Source: Pelagibius sp. Alg239-R121 (GTDB taxonomy: Bacteria > Pseudomonadota > Alphaproteobacteria > Kiloniellales > Kiloniellaceae). From it: a stretch of 64,000 nucleotides of DNA. The stretch is taken from positions 248,001 to 312,000 of the forward strand of contig NZ_CAMZOF010000004.1 of assembly GCF_947331435.1 (NCBI RefSeq). The letters run 5' to 3'. The translations under genes and the position numbers were made by a program. Below the pieces are notes generated by a model that saw only the letters and a list, made by a program, of their open reading frames with translations, did no database searches and was not told the origin of the DNA. This document shows positions 16,960 to 25,062 of the stretch, piece after piece. Position 1 is the stretch's first letter; each line of letters begins with the position of its first letter.

Positions 16960-17652
16960 TCATTCAAAGAGTTCAGGTCGTTCCTTCATATGCTTTTGAA
17001 GCGGTGCGATGCCTGCAGCCAAATGAGTTTTCATTGCCTTGGCGGCTGCATCCGGTGAGCCTTCGCGCAGGGCCTCGAAGATTGCCACGTGCTCGCTGTA
17101 AGTTTCCTGCGGCCGGTCGACGACCGTCAGCATCAGCTTGCGGACACGGTCTAGTTGCGCACGTGAACTATCGATCGCACGGCGCACTTTAGGAAAGCCG
17201 AGGAAGTCGCAGATCATCTGATGGAATTCGATATCCAGACGGTGAAACGCGTCGAGGTCGTCGGCCTCAAGATTGGCTTTCTGATAGCGGAGGCTGCGGT
17301 CTAGCTCGTTGAGCATTTCGCGGGTGATCCGTAAGGCCACTTCCCGCACGGTTTCGACTTCCAGCGCCCGGCGCAGGAAGGCCCCTTCGACCACGTCTTC
17401 GGTCCGGATTTTTGAGACATAGGTGCCGTGCTGAGGAAAAATCTCGACCAAACCTTCTTCTGCAAGACGATTGATGGCTTCGCTGATCGGCGTGCGGGAG
17501 ATACCCAGTTGCGTGGCAATCTCTTCTTTTTTTATTACAGCGGTGGGCGGGAGCGTAAGATCAATGATGGCGCTTCGGAGAATCGCGTAGACCTGGGAAG
17601 ACCGCGATTGTCTGGGGTCGATGACCGCGTTGTCCGGAAGCGGATGTTGCAT
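16960..17652 (-). CDS. GntR-family regulator with FCD domain (FadR subfamily)
   Basis: A 230-residue repressor or activator. The N-terminal winged helix covers QVYAILRSAIIDLTLPPTAV to GISRTPISEAINRLAEEGLV (helix-turn-helix) and is followed by the helical FCD ligand-binding domain with the usual metal-site histidines (FHRLDIEFHQMI, YSEHVAIFEALR, MKTHL). I prefer the third methionine as start because AGGG lies seven bases before it; an ATG at 17667 would add five residues but has no ribosome-binding site. The gene sits between the importer operon and the divergent catabolic operon and probably controls both, with a sugar acid as effector. Confidence 0.92.
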   Translation of the reverse strand: MQHPLPDNAVIDPRQSRSSQVYAILRSAIIDLTLPPTAVIKKEEIATQLGISRTPISEAINRLAEEGLVEIFPQHGTYVSKIRTEDVVEGAFLRRALEVETVREVALRITREMLNELDRSLRYQKANLEADDLDAFHRLDIEFHQMICDFLGFPKVRRAIDSSRAQLDRVRKLMLTVVDRPQETYSEHVAIFEALREGSPDAAAKAMKTHLAAGIAPLQKHMKERPELFE

Positions 17653-17665
17653 CTCCATACCCTGC

Positions 17666-17688
17666 ATGCTAATTATGCTAACATGCTA
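17666..17688. promoter_or_regulatory. Triple ATGCTA direct repeat upstream of the GntR gene
   Basis: ATGCTA occurs at 17666-17671, 17675-17680 and 17683-17688, spaced 9 and 8 bases, immediately upstream of the chosen GntR start and within the divergent promoter region. GntR/FCD proteins commonly autoregulate through short repeats here, so this is a candidate operator. No binding is demonstrated. Confidence 0.35.
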
Positions 17689-17962
17689 GCGGAGACCGAG
17701 TTGATGTCAAGTTGAAACCCGATCGTCCCAGTATAGCGTCTCCCGTCGGGCTCTTCTTGGCAACGCAGTAGGGAGTTCTTGGAGAGGCGGTTGGCGGTGA
17801 CAAGAGTCAAGTAGTTTGGGTGATCCGCCGGCAGTAAGATGATTATCTGACCCGTCGTTCAGTTATTGCTGTGGTTTTGGCGATAACGATTATTGAGGTT
17901 TGGCGCGGCCACAGATGTGGCACTGGCTGTCCGAACGGTGGGAAGACTATGGAAGGAACAAG

Positions 17963-19498
17963 GTGCCTGAAGAAACCGAAAGCCTGACGATCCGGTTGTC
18001 GGCCGCAGACAACGTCGTCGTTGCGCGGCAGAATATAGCTGAGGGAACCTTGGTCGCGGGTGAGGGCGTCACAGCGATCGGGCGTGTCGTGCAAGGTCAC
18101 AAGTTGGCGACCCGTGCGATTGCGCTGGGTGAACCCATCAGGAAGTACAATCAGATTATCGGCTTCGCGACCTGCCCGATTGTTGCAGGCGAACATGTGC
18201 ACGAGCACAACTGCGCGGTTCAGGAGTTTGCGCGGGATTATGATTTCTGCGCTGATGCCAGGCCTGTTCCGATGGTCGGAGAGGCTGATAAGCGCAGCTT
18301 TGCCGGATACCGGCGGACCAACGGCCGGGTCGGTACGCGCAACTATATTGGTGTGCTCACCTCGGTGAATTGCTCGGCGACGGTTGCGCGTTTCATCGCG
18401 GACGCCTTTAACCGCAGCGGCCTGCTAGACGATTATCCAAACATCGATGGCGTGGTTTCTTTTGTGCATGGCACCGGCTGCGGCATGGCGAGTTCGGGCG
18501 AGGGCTTCGATAATTTTCAACGGACCCTTTGGGGCTATGCCTCGCATCCCAACTTCGCCGGAATTCTGATGATTGGCCTTGGGTGTGAGGTGTTTCAGAT
18601 TCCGCAGCTAATGGAGACTTATGGCCTAAGCGATACGGATAGCTTCCAGACCATGACCATTCAGGCCAACGGCGGCACGCGCAAATCGATTGAGGCGGGC
18701 GTTGAACGCATCAAGGCTATGTTGCCTGCCGCCAATGCCTGTCGGCGGGAAGACGTGCCGGCGAGTGAACTTTCCCTGGCACTGCAGTGCGGCGGCTCCG
18801 ATGGTTACTCCGGCATCACGGCGAACCCGGCACTCGGCGCAGCTGCGGATCTCCTGGTGCGCAACGGCGGTACGGCAATCCTCTCCGAGACGCCGGAAAT
18901 TTATGGCGCGGAACATCTTCTGACCCGCCGGGCGGTCAGCCGGGAGGTGGGTGAAAAGCTGATTGAGCGGATCCACTGGTGGGAAGATTACACACAGCGG
19001 AACGGCGGCGAGATGAATAACAATCCCTCGCCCGGCAACAAGCTCGGGGGTTTGACGACAATTCTGGAAAAGTCGCTTGGTGCTGCGGCCAAGGGCGGCA
19101 CCATGCCGCTGAGTGGCGTGTATCTCTACGGGGAGCCCATTGATACTAAGGGCTTTGTTTTCATGGACAGTCCCGGATACGACCCTTGTTCGATCACAGG
19201 CCAAGTGGCCTCAGGTGCCAATGTGGTGTGCTTTACCACCGGGCGCGGTTCGGTGTTCGGCTATAAGCCGGCTCCTTCCATCAAACTGGCAACCAATTCG
19301 CTGATGTACGAGAACATGTCCGAAGACATGGATGTAAACTGCGGACCGATCGCTGAAGGCGGTTCCAGCGTGGAAGAGAAGGGCGCTGAGATCTTCGAGA
19401 AGGTCTTGGCGGTCGCGTCTGGAACGCAATCAAAAAGCGAAGAGCTTGGCTTCGGAGACAATGAATTTGTCCCCTGGCAAATTGGCGCCGTGATGTAG
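17963..19498 (+). CDS. UxaA/GarD-family sugar-acid dehydratase
   Basis: The 511-residue enzyme has an N-terminal SAF domain (about 1-95; ADNVVVARQNIAEGT, ALGEPIRKYNQIIGFA) fused to the altronate/galactarate dehydratase core with FAGYRRTNGRVGTRNYIGV, CSATV, HGTGCGM, CEVFQI, LQCGGSDGYSGITANPALG and MDSPGYDPCSITGQVASG. Conserved cysteines in these motifs serve as metal ligands in the family. The GTG start is supported by GGAAGG six bases upstream; a longer frame starts at 17900. It heads the catabolic operon. In known non-phosphorylative fucose or rhamnose pathways the aldonate dehydratase makes the 2-keto-3-deoxy acid; here a UxaA-type protein occupies that step, an inference from neighbours. 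Confidence 0.9.
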   Translation: MPEETESLTIRLSAADNVVVARQNIAEGTLVAGEGVTAIGRVVQGHKLATRAIALGEPIRKYNQIIGFATCPIVAGEHVHEHNCAVQEFARDYDFCADARPVPMVGEADKRSFAGYRRTNGRVGTRNYIGVLTSVNCSATVARFIADAFNRSGLLDDYPNIDGVVSFVHGTGCGMASSGEGFDNFQRTLWGYASHPNFAGILMIGLGCEVFQIPQLMETYGLSDTDSFQTMTIQANGGTRKSIEAGVERIKAMLPAANACRREDVPASELSLALQCGGSDGYSGITANPALGAAADLLVRNGGTAILSETPEIYGAEHLLTRRAVSREVGEKLIERIHWWEDYTQRNGGEMNNNPSPGNKLGGLTTILEKSLGAAAKGGTMPLSGVYLYGEPIDTKGFVFMDSPGYDPCSITGQVASGANVVCFTTGRGSVFGYKPAPSIKLATNSLMYENMSEDMDVNCGPIAEGGSSVEEKGAEIFEKVLAVASGTQSKSEELGFGDNEFVPWQIGAVM

Positions 19499-19594
19499 CT
19501 GCCTTCCTGTTTGACGTAAAACAGTGTTCTGTCTGGCAGACGCATTTCAAAATCACCTTAAAGAGTATGTCGACTTCGGGAGGAAACGAGATTT

Positions 19595-20326
19595 ATGGCT
19601 GACAGACTGCGTGGCAAAACTGCGTTAGTGACGGCTGCTGCACAGGGAATTGGCCGGGCAACTGCCGAGCTGTTCGAGGCCGAGGGCGCGACCGTTTGGG
19701 CGACCGATATAAATGAAGACGCTCTTGCCGAGGTCAATGTCAGCAACCGGCGCCGGCTTGACGTAACTGACGACGCGATGGTTTCAGATCTGGCTTCCGA
19801 GGTCGGGAGTCTCGATGCGTTGTTCAATTGTGCGGGTTTCGTGCACGGCGGAACGATCCTTGAGTGCAGCGAAGCGGACTGGGAGCAGGCGATCAACCTC
19901 AACGTTAAATCCATGTTCCGGACCATCCGCGCCTTTATGCCAAAGATGCTGGAGGCGGGCGGCGGTTCGATCGTGAATATGTCCTCGGTCGCGTCCAGTG
20001 TGAAGGGTGTTCCGAACCGCTTTGCTTACGGTATGTCCAAGGCGGCGGTAATTGGTCTGACCAAGTCGGTCGCTGCGGATTTCGTTCAGCAAGGCGTTCG
20101 TTGCAATGCGATTTGTCCGGGAACCGTTCAGTCGCCCTCTCTCGAGCAACGTCTTGCAGCGCAGGGCGACTATGATGCTGCGCGCGCGGCTTTTATCGCT
20201 CGACAACCGATCGGACGGCTGGGTAAGCCAGAGGAAATCGCCGAACTTGCACTCTATCTTGCGAGCGATGCCGCGGCCTACACGACCGGCCAAATCCATA
20301 TCATCGATGGCGGCTGGTCCAACTGA
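19595..20326 (+). CDS. SDR oxidoreductase, probable 2-keto-3-deoxy-sugar-acid 4-dehydrogenase
   Basis: A 243-residue short-chain dehydrogenase. The cofactor motif is the unusual TAAAQGIG (residues about 13-20), followed by an acidic residue (ATDINE) favouring NAD+, and active-site NMSSVASSVKG and YGMSK. The whole pattern, including GFVHGGTILECSE and DGGWSN at the C-terminus, matches the DHRS6/L-2-keto-3-deoxyfuconate dehydrogenase branch. GGGAGGAAA precedes the ATG. It is located between the dehydratase and the FAH hydrolase, where oxidation at C4 of the keto-deoxy acid is required. Confidence 0.88.
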   Translation: MADRLRGKTALVTAAAQGIGRATAELFEAEGATVWATDINEDALAEVNVSNRRRLDVTDDAMVSDLASEVGSLDALFNCAGFVHGGTILECSEADWEQAINLNVKSMFRTIRAFMPKMLEAGGGSIVNMSSVASSVKGVPNRFAYGMSKAAVIGLTKSVAADFVQQGVRCNAICPGTVQSPSLEQRLAAQGDYDAARAAFIARQPIGRLGKPEEIAELALYLASDAAAYTTGQIHIIDGGWSN

Positions 20327-20383
20327 ACGGCATAATCCGATACTAGTAATTCACTCCGAATTTCCGCGTAAAAGGACAACTTC

Positions 20384-21226
20384 ATGAAACTGCTTCGTTA
20401 CGGGCCGCAAGGCGCTGAAAAGCCCGGGCTGTTGGATTCCGCCGGTACTATCCGCGATCTTTCCTCGGTGCTGGGCGACGTGAACGGTGACGCTCTGTCG
20501 CCTGACGCACTGGCGAAACTTGGCGCACTGGATCCGGCCAACCTGCCGGAAGTCGATGGTGCAAGTCGGATCGGGCCCTGCGTGGCCGGGGCAGGAAAGT
20601 TCATCGCTATCGGTCTGAACTATTCCGATCATGCTGCAGAGTCGGGGCTGGAAGTTCCACCCGAGCCGGTCGTTTTTATGAAAGCGACATCGTCGATTTG
20701 CGGCCCCAACGATAATGTTGAAATTCCCCGCGGTTCGGAAAAGACCGATTGGGAAGTCGAACTGGGCGTTGTGATCGGTAGCAAGGCGAAGTACGTGGAT
20801 GAAGCAGACGCACTGAAGCATGTTGCCGGCTACTGTGTGGTCAACGATGTCTCCGAACGCGCTTTCCAGATCGAGCACAGTGGCCAGTGGGTCAAGGGTA
20901 AGTCGGCTGATACCTTCGGCCCGATTGGTCCCTGGCTTGTCACGAGTGACGAGGTTCCCGATCCGCAGGCGCTCTCCATGTGGCTTGACGTCAACGGCGA
21001 GCGCCAGCAGGACGGCAGCACAAACACGATGGTCTATGGAGTTGCCTTTGTCGTGTCCTATCTCAGCCGCTTCATGACCCTGCATCCTGGTGATATCATT
21101 ACAACGGGCACGCCGCCGGGTGTCGGCATGGGGCAAAAGCCGCCGCGCTATTTGAAACCCGGCGATACGGTTTCGCTCGGCATCGAAGGTCTGGGCGAGC
21201 AGCTACAGCACGTGATTGCAGGCTGA
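20384..21226 (+). CDS. Fumarylacetoacetate hydrolase-family 2,4-diketo-3-deoxy-sugar-acid hydrolase
   Basis: The 280-residue protein has a short N-terminal region (MKLLRYGPQGAEKPGLLD) and the FAH fold with IGLNYSDHAAESG, VVFMKATSSICGP, the metal-binding DWEVELGVVIG, YCVVNDVSERAFQ, KSADTFGPIGPW and ITTGTPPGVGMG. This is the pattern of enzymes annotated as ureidoglycolate lyase but shown in several bacteria to cleave 2,4-diketo-3-deoxyfuconate or rhamnonate into pyruvate and lactate. As last gene of the dehydratase-SDR-FAH operon it closes the pathway. AAAGGA precedes the ATG. Confidence 0.88.
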   Translation: MKLLRYGPQGAEKPGLLDSAGTIRDLSSVLGDVNGDALSPDALAKLGALDPANLPEVDGASRIGPCVAGAGKFIAIGLNYSDHAAESGLEVPPEPVVFMKATSSICGPNDNVEIPRGSEKTDWEVELGVVIGSKAKYVDEADALKHVAGYCVVNDVSERAFQIEHSGQWVKGKSADTFGPIGPWLVTSDEVPDPQALSMWLDVNGERQQDGSTNTMVYGVAFVVSYLSRFMTLHPGDIITTGTPPGVGMGQKPPRYLKPGDTVSLGIEGLGEQLQHVIAG

Positions 21227-21235
21227 CAACAAAGC

Positions 21236-21317
21236 GGGTTTCTAACAAGAGTAGAAACCCTTAAAAATTTACATCCTTAAATAAAAGAGAGCGGTCTTTG
21301 GGCCGCTCTCTTTTTTT
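21236..21317 (+). terminator. Tandem hairpins ending the catabolic operon, second one a strong intrinsic terminator
   Basis: The first stem GGGTTTCTA/TAGAAACCC (21236-21244/21252-21260) starts ten bases after the FAH stop codon and is followed by A-rich sequence. The second, GAGAGCGG/CCGCTCTC (21287-21294/21303-21310), extended by A-T pairs, is followed by seven T residues (21311-21317) and is a textbook rho-independent terminator for the plus strand. Confidence 0.85.
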
Positions 21318-21631
21318 GTCCTGAGCACCCGATTCGCACTCTGACCTGAGTCGCATCGGCTTCGAATTTCGCCTTGTGTTCAATTGGTTAGCAGATGTAT
21401 CGCGCTCTCACTGGTTTCATTTAAGTGCCACCACACGCTAAAGACGTACGTAGATTCCCGTGTAAGGGGAATTCCCAATTAGTTATTTCCCCGGAAAGTA
21501 ATATTATAACTACCTCAAATACTATTTAAATCATCTGTAAACGAATGTTAAAGGCGATTTAAATATTTCATAAATGCTGCGTATACTTTTTTCCGCTAAA
21601 GTAGACACAAATATGCCACAGGGGATTCATT
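21318..21631 (+). other. AT-rich intergenic region before the GNAT gene
   Basis: No gene is seen. Sequence from about 21470 onward is distinctly AT-rich and probably carries the promoter for the acetyltransferase gene. I see no inverted repeat of note. Confidence 0.5.
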
Positions 21632-22693
21632 ATGTCGGCATTTCTGTCGCCACGTCAGCAAGGTCCTTATATTATTAGCGGTTTCCGGAATTCGGATGCC
21701 GAGTCCATCGTTCAGCTTTTTAGGGAAGCCTACGGTGACAATTACTTGAAGCCCTCGATCTATGAACCCGCAACGTTCACTGCTGGGAACCGGGATCAAA
21801 AGCTGATTTCGGTTGTTGCCCGAACCGCTGGCGGCACGGTGGTCGGGCATGTCGGGCTGTCTCGTTGCGCACCGTCGCCGAAAGTTTTAGAGATCGGCCA
21901 AGCGGTGGTTAGTAAAGAGCATCGCTCGGGTGGGCTACTGGCATCGATGATGAATATTGCCATCGAACACGCCCGCAGCAGCCTTGGCTGTGAACTTCTT
22001 TTCGGCGCCGCAGTCTGCAATCATTTCTACTCCCAAAAGGCGTGTCTTTCCCTCGGACTTACCGAAATCGGTTACGAGATGGACTATCTGCCCGAGCGCA
22101 TGTTTCTCCAGGCGCACGGGCCGATTGGACGTGTCGCTACTTTGAATTACGCCCGCAGCTTTGCGCAGGACAACGACGCAGAGGTCTTTTTGCCGCAATG
22201 CTACGCCGGTACGGTCCGGGACGTGGTCGCGCATCTCGGGGACCGGCGCAGCTATATCGATGCAAGTGTATCGATGGTTCCACGAGGCAGCAGCGAACTG
22301 ACGGTCACCGACATGCCGGACTGCGACGTCACCGCTGTCAATCTGAGGCATGCCGGCAGGGACTTTGATGCCAGCGTGAATTCTTTGGAAGAAGAGGCAG
22401 AGGCAAACGGTCGTGCGATTATGAAAGTGGCGATCAATCTCGGTGAGCCGGAGGTGGCCCGGGTGGCCGCTGCACTTCGTGCCAGGGGATATTTTTGCGG
22501 CTGTGTTTTGCCGCGTTGGTTCGACAGCGATGCCTTACTCATGATCAAAGCGTTCAATGAGCCGAACTTTGCCGGTTTGAAAATTCAATCTGAGCGCTCG
22601 CACGGTCTGCGCGATCAAGTGTTGCGGGATTACCAGTCGGTTGTCGCCGAGCGCGAAGCGATGGTTGCCGGGACCGAAACCGTCGCGGCCTGA
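21632..22693 (+). CDS. GNAT-family N-acetyltransferase with additional C-terminal domain
   Basis: The N-terminal half of this 353-residue protein (about 12-165) is a GNAT fold: GFRNSDAESIVQLFREAYG, then VVGHVGLSRCAPSPKVLEIGQAVVSKEHRSGGLLASMMNIAIEHA, where VSKEHRSGGL forms the acetyl-CoA pyrophosphate loop (a variant of Q/RxxGxG/A), and a later YSQKACLSLGL. The C-terminal half (about 180-353) resembles a second, degenerate acyltransferase-like domain without a clear CoA loop. The acceptor is unknown. It is a single gene with its own AT-rich promoter region and opposes the SNase-like gene downstream. Confidence 0.82.
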   Translation: MSAFLSPRQQGPYIISGFRNSDAESIVQLFREAYGDNYLKPSIYEPATFTAGNRDQKLISVVARTAGGTVVGHVGLSRCAPSPKVLEIGQAVVSKEHRSGGLLASMMNIAIEHARSSLGCELLFGAAVCNHFYSQKACLSLGLTEIGYEMDYLPERMFLQAHGPIGRVATLNYARSFAQDNDAEVFLPQCYAGTVRDVVAHLGDRRSYIDASVSMVPRGSSELTVTDMPDCDVTAVNLRHAGRDFDASVNSLEEEAEANGRAIMKVAINLGEPEVARVAAALRARGYFCGCVLPRWFDSDALLMIKAFNEPNFAGLKIQSERSHGLRDQVLRDYQSVVAEREAMVAGTETVAA

Positions 22694-22722
22694 TCGCGGT
22701 TTTTGGAGGAGGTTCGGGCCGC

Positions 22723-23217
22723 TTACTCCCAGTTCGGCTCAATACCGTTTCGCCATAACCCGAGGCGCTCGGCTCTTGCCGACGTCTCTTCATTGACATA
22801 GCGCTCGGCACCTATTGCATCGGTGAGCGCCCAACCCTTTTCGACAAGCCAAGCGTTTAACTCGGGGCCACCCACGCCGCCAAGAAAGCAGAGGCCGATA
22901 AAGGATCCGTCGCTGTCTCGTCCGCGATCCTGACAAACGATCCAGTGATTCCCCAAGCGATTCAGAGTCGCCCAGCGGGCATCCCGACCACAGGTCCAGA
23001 GGACCGGACCTTCGCTGCAGACCTGTTCGTTGGTCGGTGCCCGCAAGCCTTCCAGCCGGACCAAGACTCCGCCAACCTCGATGGCGGCGGGACCAAAAAC
23101 CTCACTCTGCTTGCCGGATACCTCGGCGTTTGCAGCCCAGGCTGCGGTATGGGCAGAGGAGATTGCTAGCCCAATCAACAGGAACAGAAGGGGGACGATG
23201 TGTCTCATAGGAGGCAT
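22723..23217 (-). CDS. Exported SNase-like (thermonuclease-fold) protein with degenerate active site
   Basis: A 164-residue protein with a signal peptide (LLFLLIGLAISSAHTAAWAA) and a staphylococcal-nuclease-like OB fold: VRLEGLRAPTNEQVC, CGRDARWATLNRL, CQDRGRDSDGSFIGLCFLGG, LNAWLVEKGWAL, RAERLGLWRNG. The canonical motif is VRLxGIDxPE; here the calcium-binding Asp is replaced by Arg (GLRAP) and the following Glu is displaced, so nuclease activity is doubtful. Several cysteines could form disulfides in the periplasm. Such inactive exported relatives are common in alphaproteobacteria and their role is unknown. Confidence 0.8.
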   Translation of the reverse strand: MPPMRHIVPLLFLLIGLAISSAHTAAWAANAEVSGKQSEVFGPAAIEVGGVLVRLEGLRAPTNEQVCSEGPVLWTCGRDARWATLNRLGNHWIVCQDRGRDSDGSFIGLCFLGGVGGPELNAWLVEKGWALTDAIGAERYVNEETSARAERLGLWRNGIEPNWE

Positions 23218-23283
23218 ATTGGCACGTCCGGCTGCGGAAGATACAGCGTGCGAGATGTCAAAATGGGACTGTCGGGGGCGGCT

Positions 23284-23787
23284 CTAAGTTTTTTTGAGTA
23301 GGCGCAAGCCGCTGGATGAGTCGAGACAGTCTTCCGGAAGTAAGCCGTCCAGTATATTGGCGACATCGCATGGGTCGTCGGTGAACTGCAAGCCTAGGAT
23401 ACCGTCTTCCTGCCACACAACTTCGACATTCAGATCAGTGGAACGGGCCAGGCGCAACTTAATGATCTGCTTATCGTCGGGCGCATCGTCCAGACAAACA
23501 CGCGCTCCGTTGATCGAGAGATCGATGACGGCGCAATCCAGCGTCGCGATCTCGTTGATCAGGCATCCGGAAAGAACGACCTGGGCGCGTTTGTAGTGCC
23601 GCTGGTCGGGTGTCTTCAGGGAGTGAACGGTGGAGTTGGTCAAGCTCAAAACTTCTTCGCCGTAGAAACAATTGCCGGTGACGGAGCCGTATCCAGAAGC
23701 AATGGCCATTCGACGGCGACTGATCAATTCGGGTTCGATCGAGACGGGCATCGAGAGGTGCCGGCAGATCAAAGTCTGCGCCAGCAT
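23284..23787 (-). CDS. PilZ-domain protein (putative c-di-GMP receptor)
   Basis: In this 167-residue protein the segment QRHYKRAQVVLSG supplies an RxxxR motif and VIDLSINGARVCL the D/NxSxxG motif, the two c-di-GMP-binding elements of PilZ domains, spanning about residues 62-140. The N-terminal 55 residues are unlike known domains; a later ATG (MPVSIEP or MAIASGYG) is possible since the first start has no clear ribosome-binding site. It is a solitary gene on the minus strand. Its output target (motility, exopolysaccharide or adhesin secretion) is not evident. Confidence 0.85.
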   Translation of the reverse strand: MLAQTLICRHLSMPVSIEPELISRRRMAIASGYGSVTGNCFYGEEVLSLTNSTVHSLKTPDQRHYKRAQVVLSGCLINEIATLDCAVIDLSINGARVCLDDAPDDKQIIKLRLARSTDLNVEVVWQEDGILGLQFTDDPCDVANILDGLLPEDCLDSSSGLRLLKKT

Positions 23788-23875
23788 GATTAAGAAAAGA
23801 TCAAAAAAATCAACCTGATCGACGATTTTATCTAAAGGTTATTTTTGTGTGACTTTATACTCGTTAAGGTAAGTG

Positions 23876-24346
23876 TCATTCTTGGGGCACCAAACCGCAG
23901 TCAACAGCGGGTGTATCCTTCGCAGATGAGAGCGCGATGGCGGTGTGGCTGCGCGTAACTCCTTCGATAATTTTAATCTTTTCAGTAATTACACTTTCCA
24001 GCGCAGCAGCGTTCCGGGCTCGAATCTTCAGGAGATAGTCGAAATCTCCGGTTACGTGATGGCATTCCTGCACTTCCGGTAACGCGACGATCTGCTGGAG
24101 GAACTGGCTGACTTTGGTCGGATGACTCAAGGTGATTTGTACGAAGGCACAGATGTCGAGCCCGAGAGCGCTGGCATTCAGAATGGCAACTTGACCTTTG
24201 ATAACGCCACGGACCTGCAGCCGTTTCAGACGGTCGTGAATGGTGGAGGCGGAGATGCCGGTTTCCTTCGCCAAATCGCTGTAAGACCGGCGGCAATCAT
24301 CCTGAACGAGCGTCAGGAGTTGGCGGTCAGATTGGTCAATTTCCAT
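23876..24346 (-). CDS. Lrp/AsnC-family transcriptional regulator
   Basis: The 156-residue protein shows the standard order: helix-turn-helix (DRQLLTLVQDDCRRSYSDLAKETGISASTIHDRLKRLQVRGVI, residues about 6-50) and the RAM ligand-binding domain (LDICAFVQITL, VQECHHVTGDFDYLLKIRA). Family members sense amino acids and bind as octamers or higher. It is divergent from a LysE-type exporter with only 69 bases between start codons, the familiar arrangement in which an Lrp protein controls amino-acid efflux. Confidence 0.95.
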   Translation of the reverse strand: MEIDQSDRQLLTLVQDDCRRSYSDLAKETGISASTIHDRLKRLQVRGVIKGQVAILNASALGLDICAFVQITLSHPTKVSQFLQQIVALPEVQECHHVTGDFDYLLKIRARNAAALESVITEKIKIIEGVTRSHTAIALSSAKDTPAVDCGLVPQE

Positions 24347-24415
24347 TTAAGTTCACAAATTCCGTGATTTATCCGATTTATGATGCTAATTTTCGGATAG
24401 TATACGATATGGGCG

Positions 24416-25060
24416 ATGAATTCAATGCTGGAGCTATTTGCGAAAGGACTTTTGTTGGGGCTGTCGGTTGCCGCGCCTGTCGGTCCAATTGGTGTACTTT
24501 GTATCCGGCGCAGTCTTACTCAGGGCATGGGGATCGGCTTTGTATCCGGACTTGGGGCAGCGGCGGCGGATGCCTGCTACGGCGCTGTCGCAGCGTTTGG
24601 CTTGGCGGCGGTATCAATTTTTCTGCTGGAAATGGAAGGCGCGTTACGGCTTGGTGGCGGCCTGTTTCTTGTTTGGCTGGGAGTGAAGACCTTTCGTGCG
24701 GTTCCGGCGGCGCTGGGGACAGACGGTAAAAACGGAGGACATGGCGGGGCTTTTCTGTCGTGCTTCGTCCTTACCCTCGCGAATCCGGCGACGATTCTTT
24801 CCTTCATTGCACTTTTCGCAGGACTTGGATTTGCAGGGGCAACCGCGGGCTTGGGTGGGGGGTACACCGGCGCAGTAATCCTGGTTTTTGGCGTTTTTCT
24901 GGGATCCGCTCTCTGGTGGCTGGGCCTGAGTGGCAGCGTAGGATTGTTGCGCAAGCGGGTTACACCATCTGCGCTGCAGTGGATCAACCGACTGTCAGGA
25001 CTTGTCCTTGCTGCCTTTGGTTTCTTTGCCTTGAGTGGGCTGTTTCTTAGCCAAATTTAG
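24416..25060 (+). CDS. LysE/RhtB-family amino-acid exporter
   Basis: A 214-residue inner-membrane protein with about six hydrophobic helices. The N-terminal FAKGLLLGLSVAAPVGPIGV contains the family PxGPxG signature, followed by GFVSGLGAAAADACYG and, in the middle, LTLANPATILSFIALFAG, the conserved NP helix. It would export an amino acid or analogue by proton antiport. The upstream divergent Lrp gene is probably its regulator. The ATG at 24425 is an alternative start three codons later. Confidence 0.93.
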   Translation: MNSMLELFAKGLLLGLSVAAPVGPIGVLCIRRSLTQGMGIGFVSGLGAAAADACYGAVAAFGLAAVSIFLLEMEGALRLGGGLFLVWLGVKTFRAVPAALGTDGKNGGHGGAFLSCFVLTLANPATILSFIALFAGLGFAGATAGLGGGYTGAVILVFGVFLGSALWWLGLSGSVGLLRKRVTPSALQWINRLSGLVLAAFGFFALSGLFLSQI

Positions 25061-25062
25061 CT

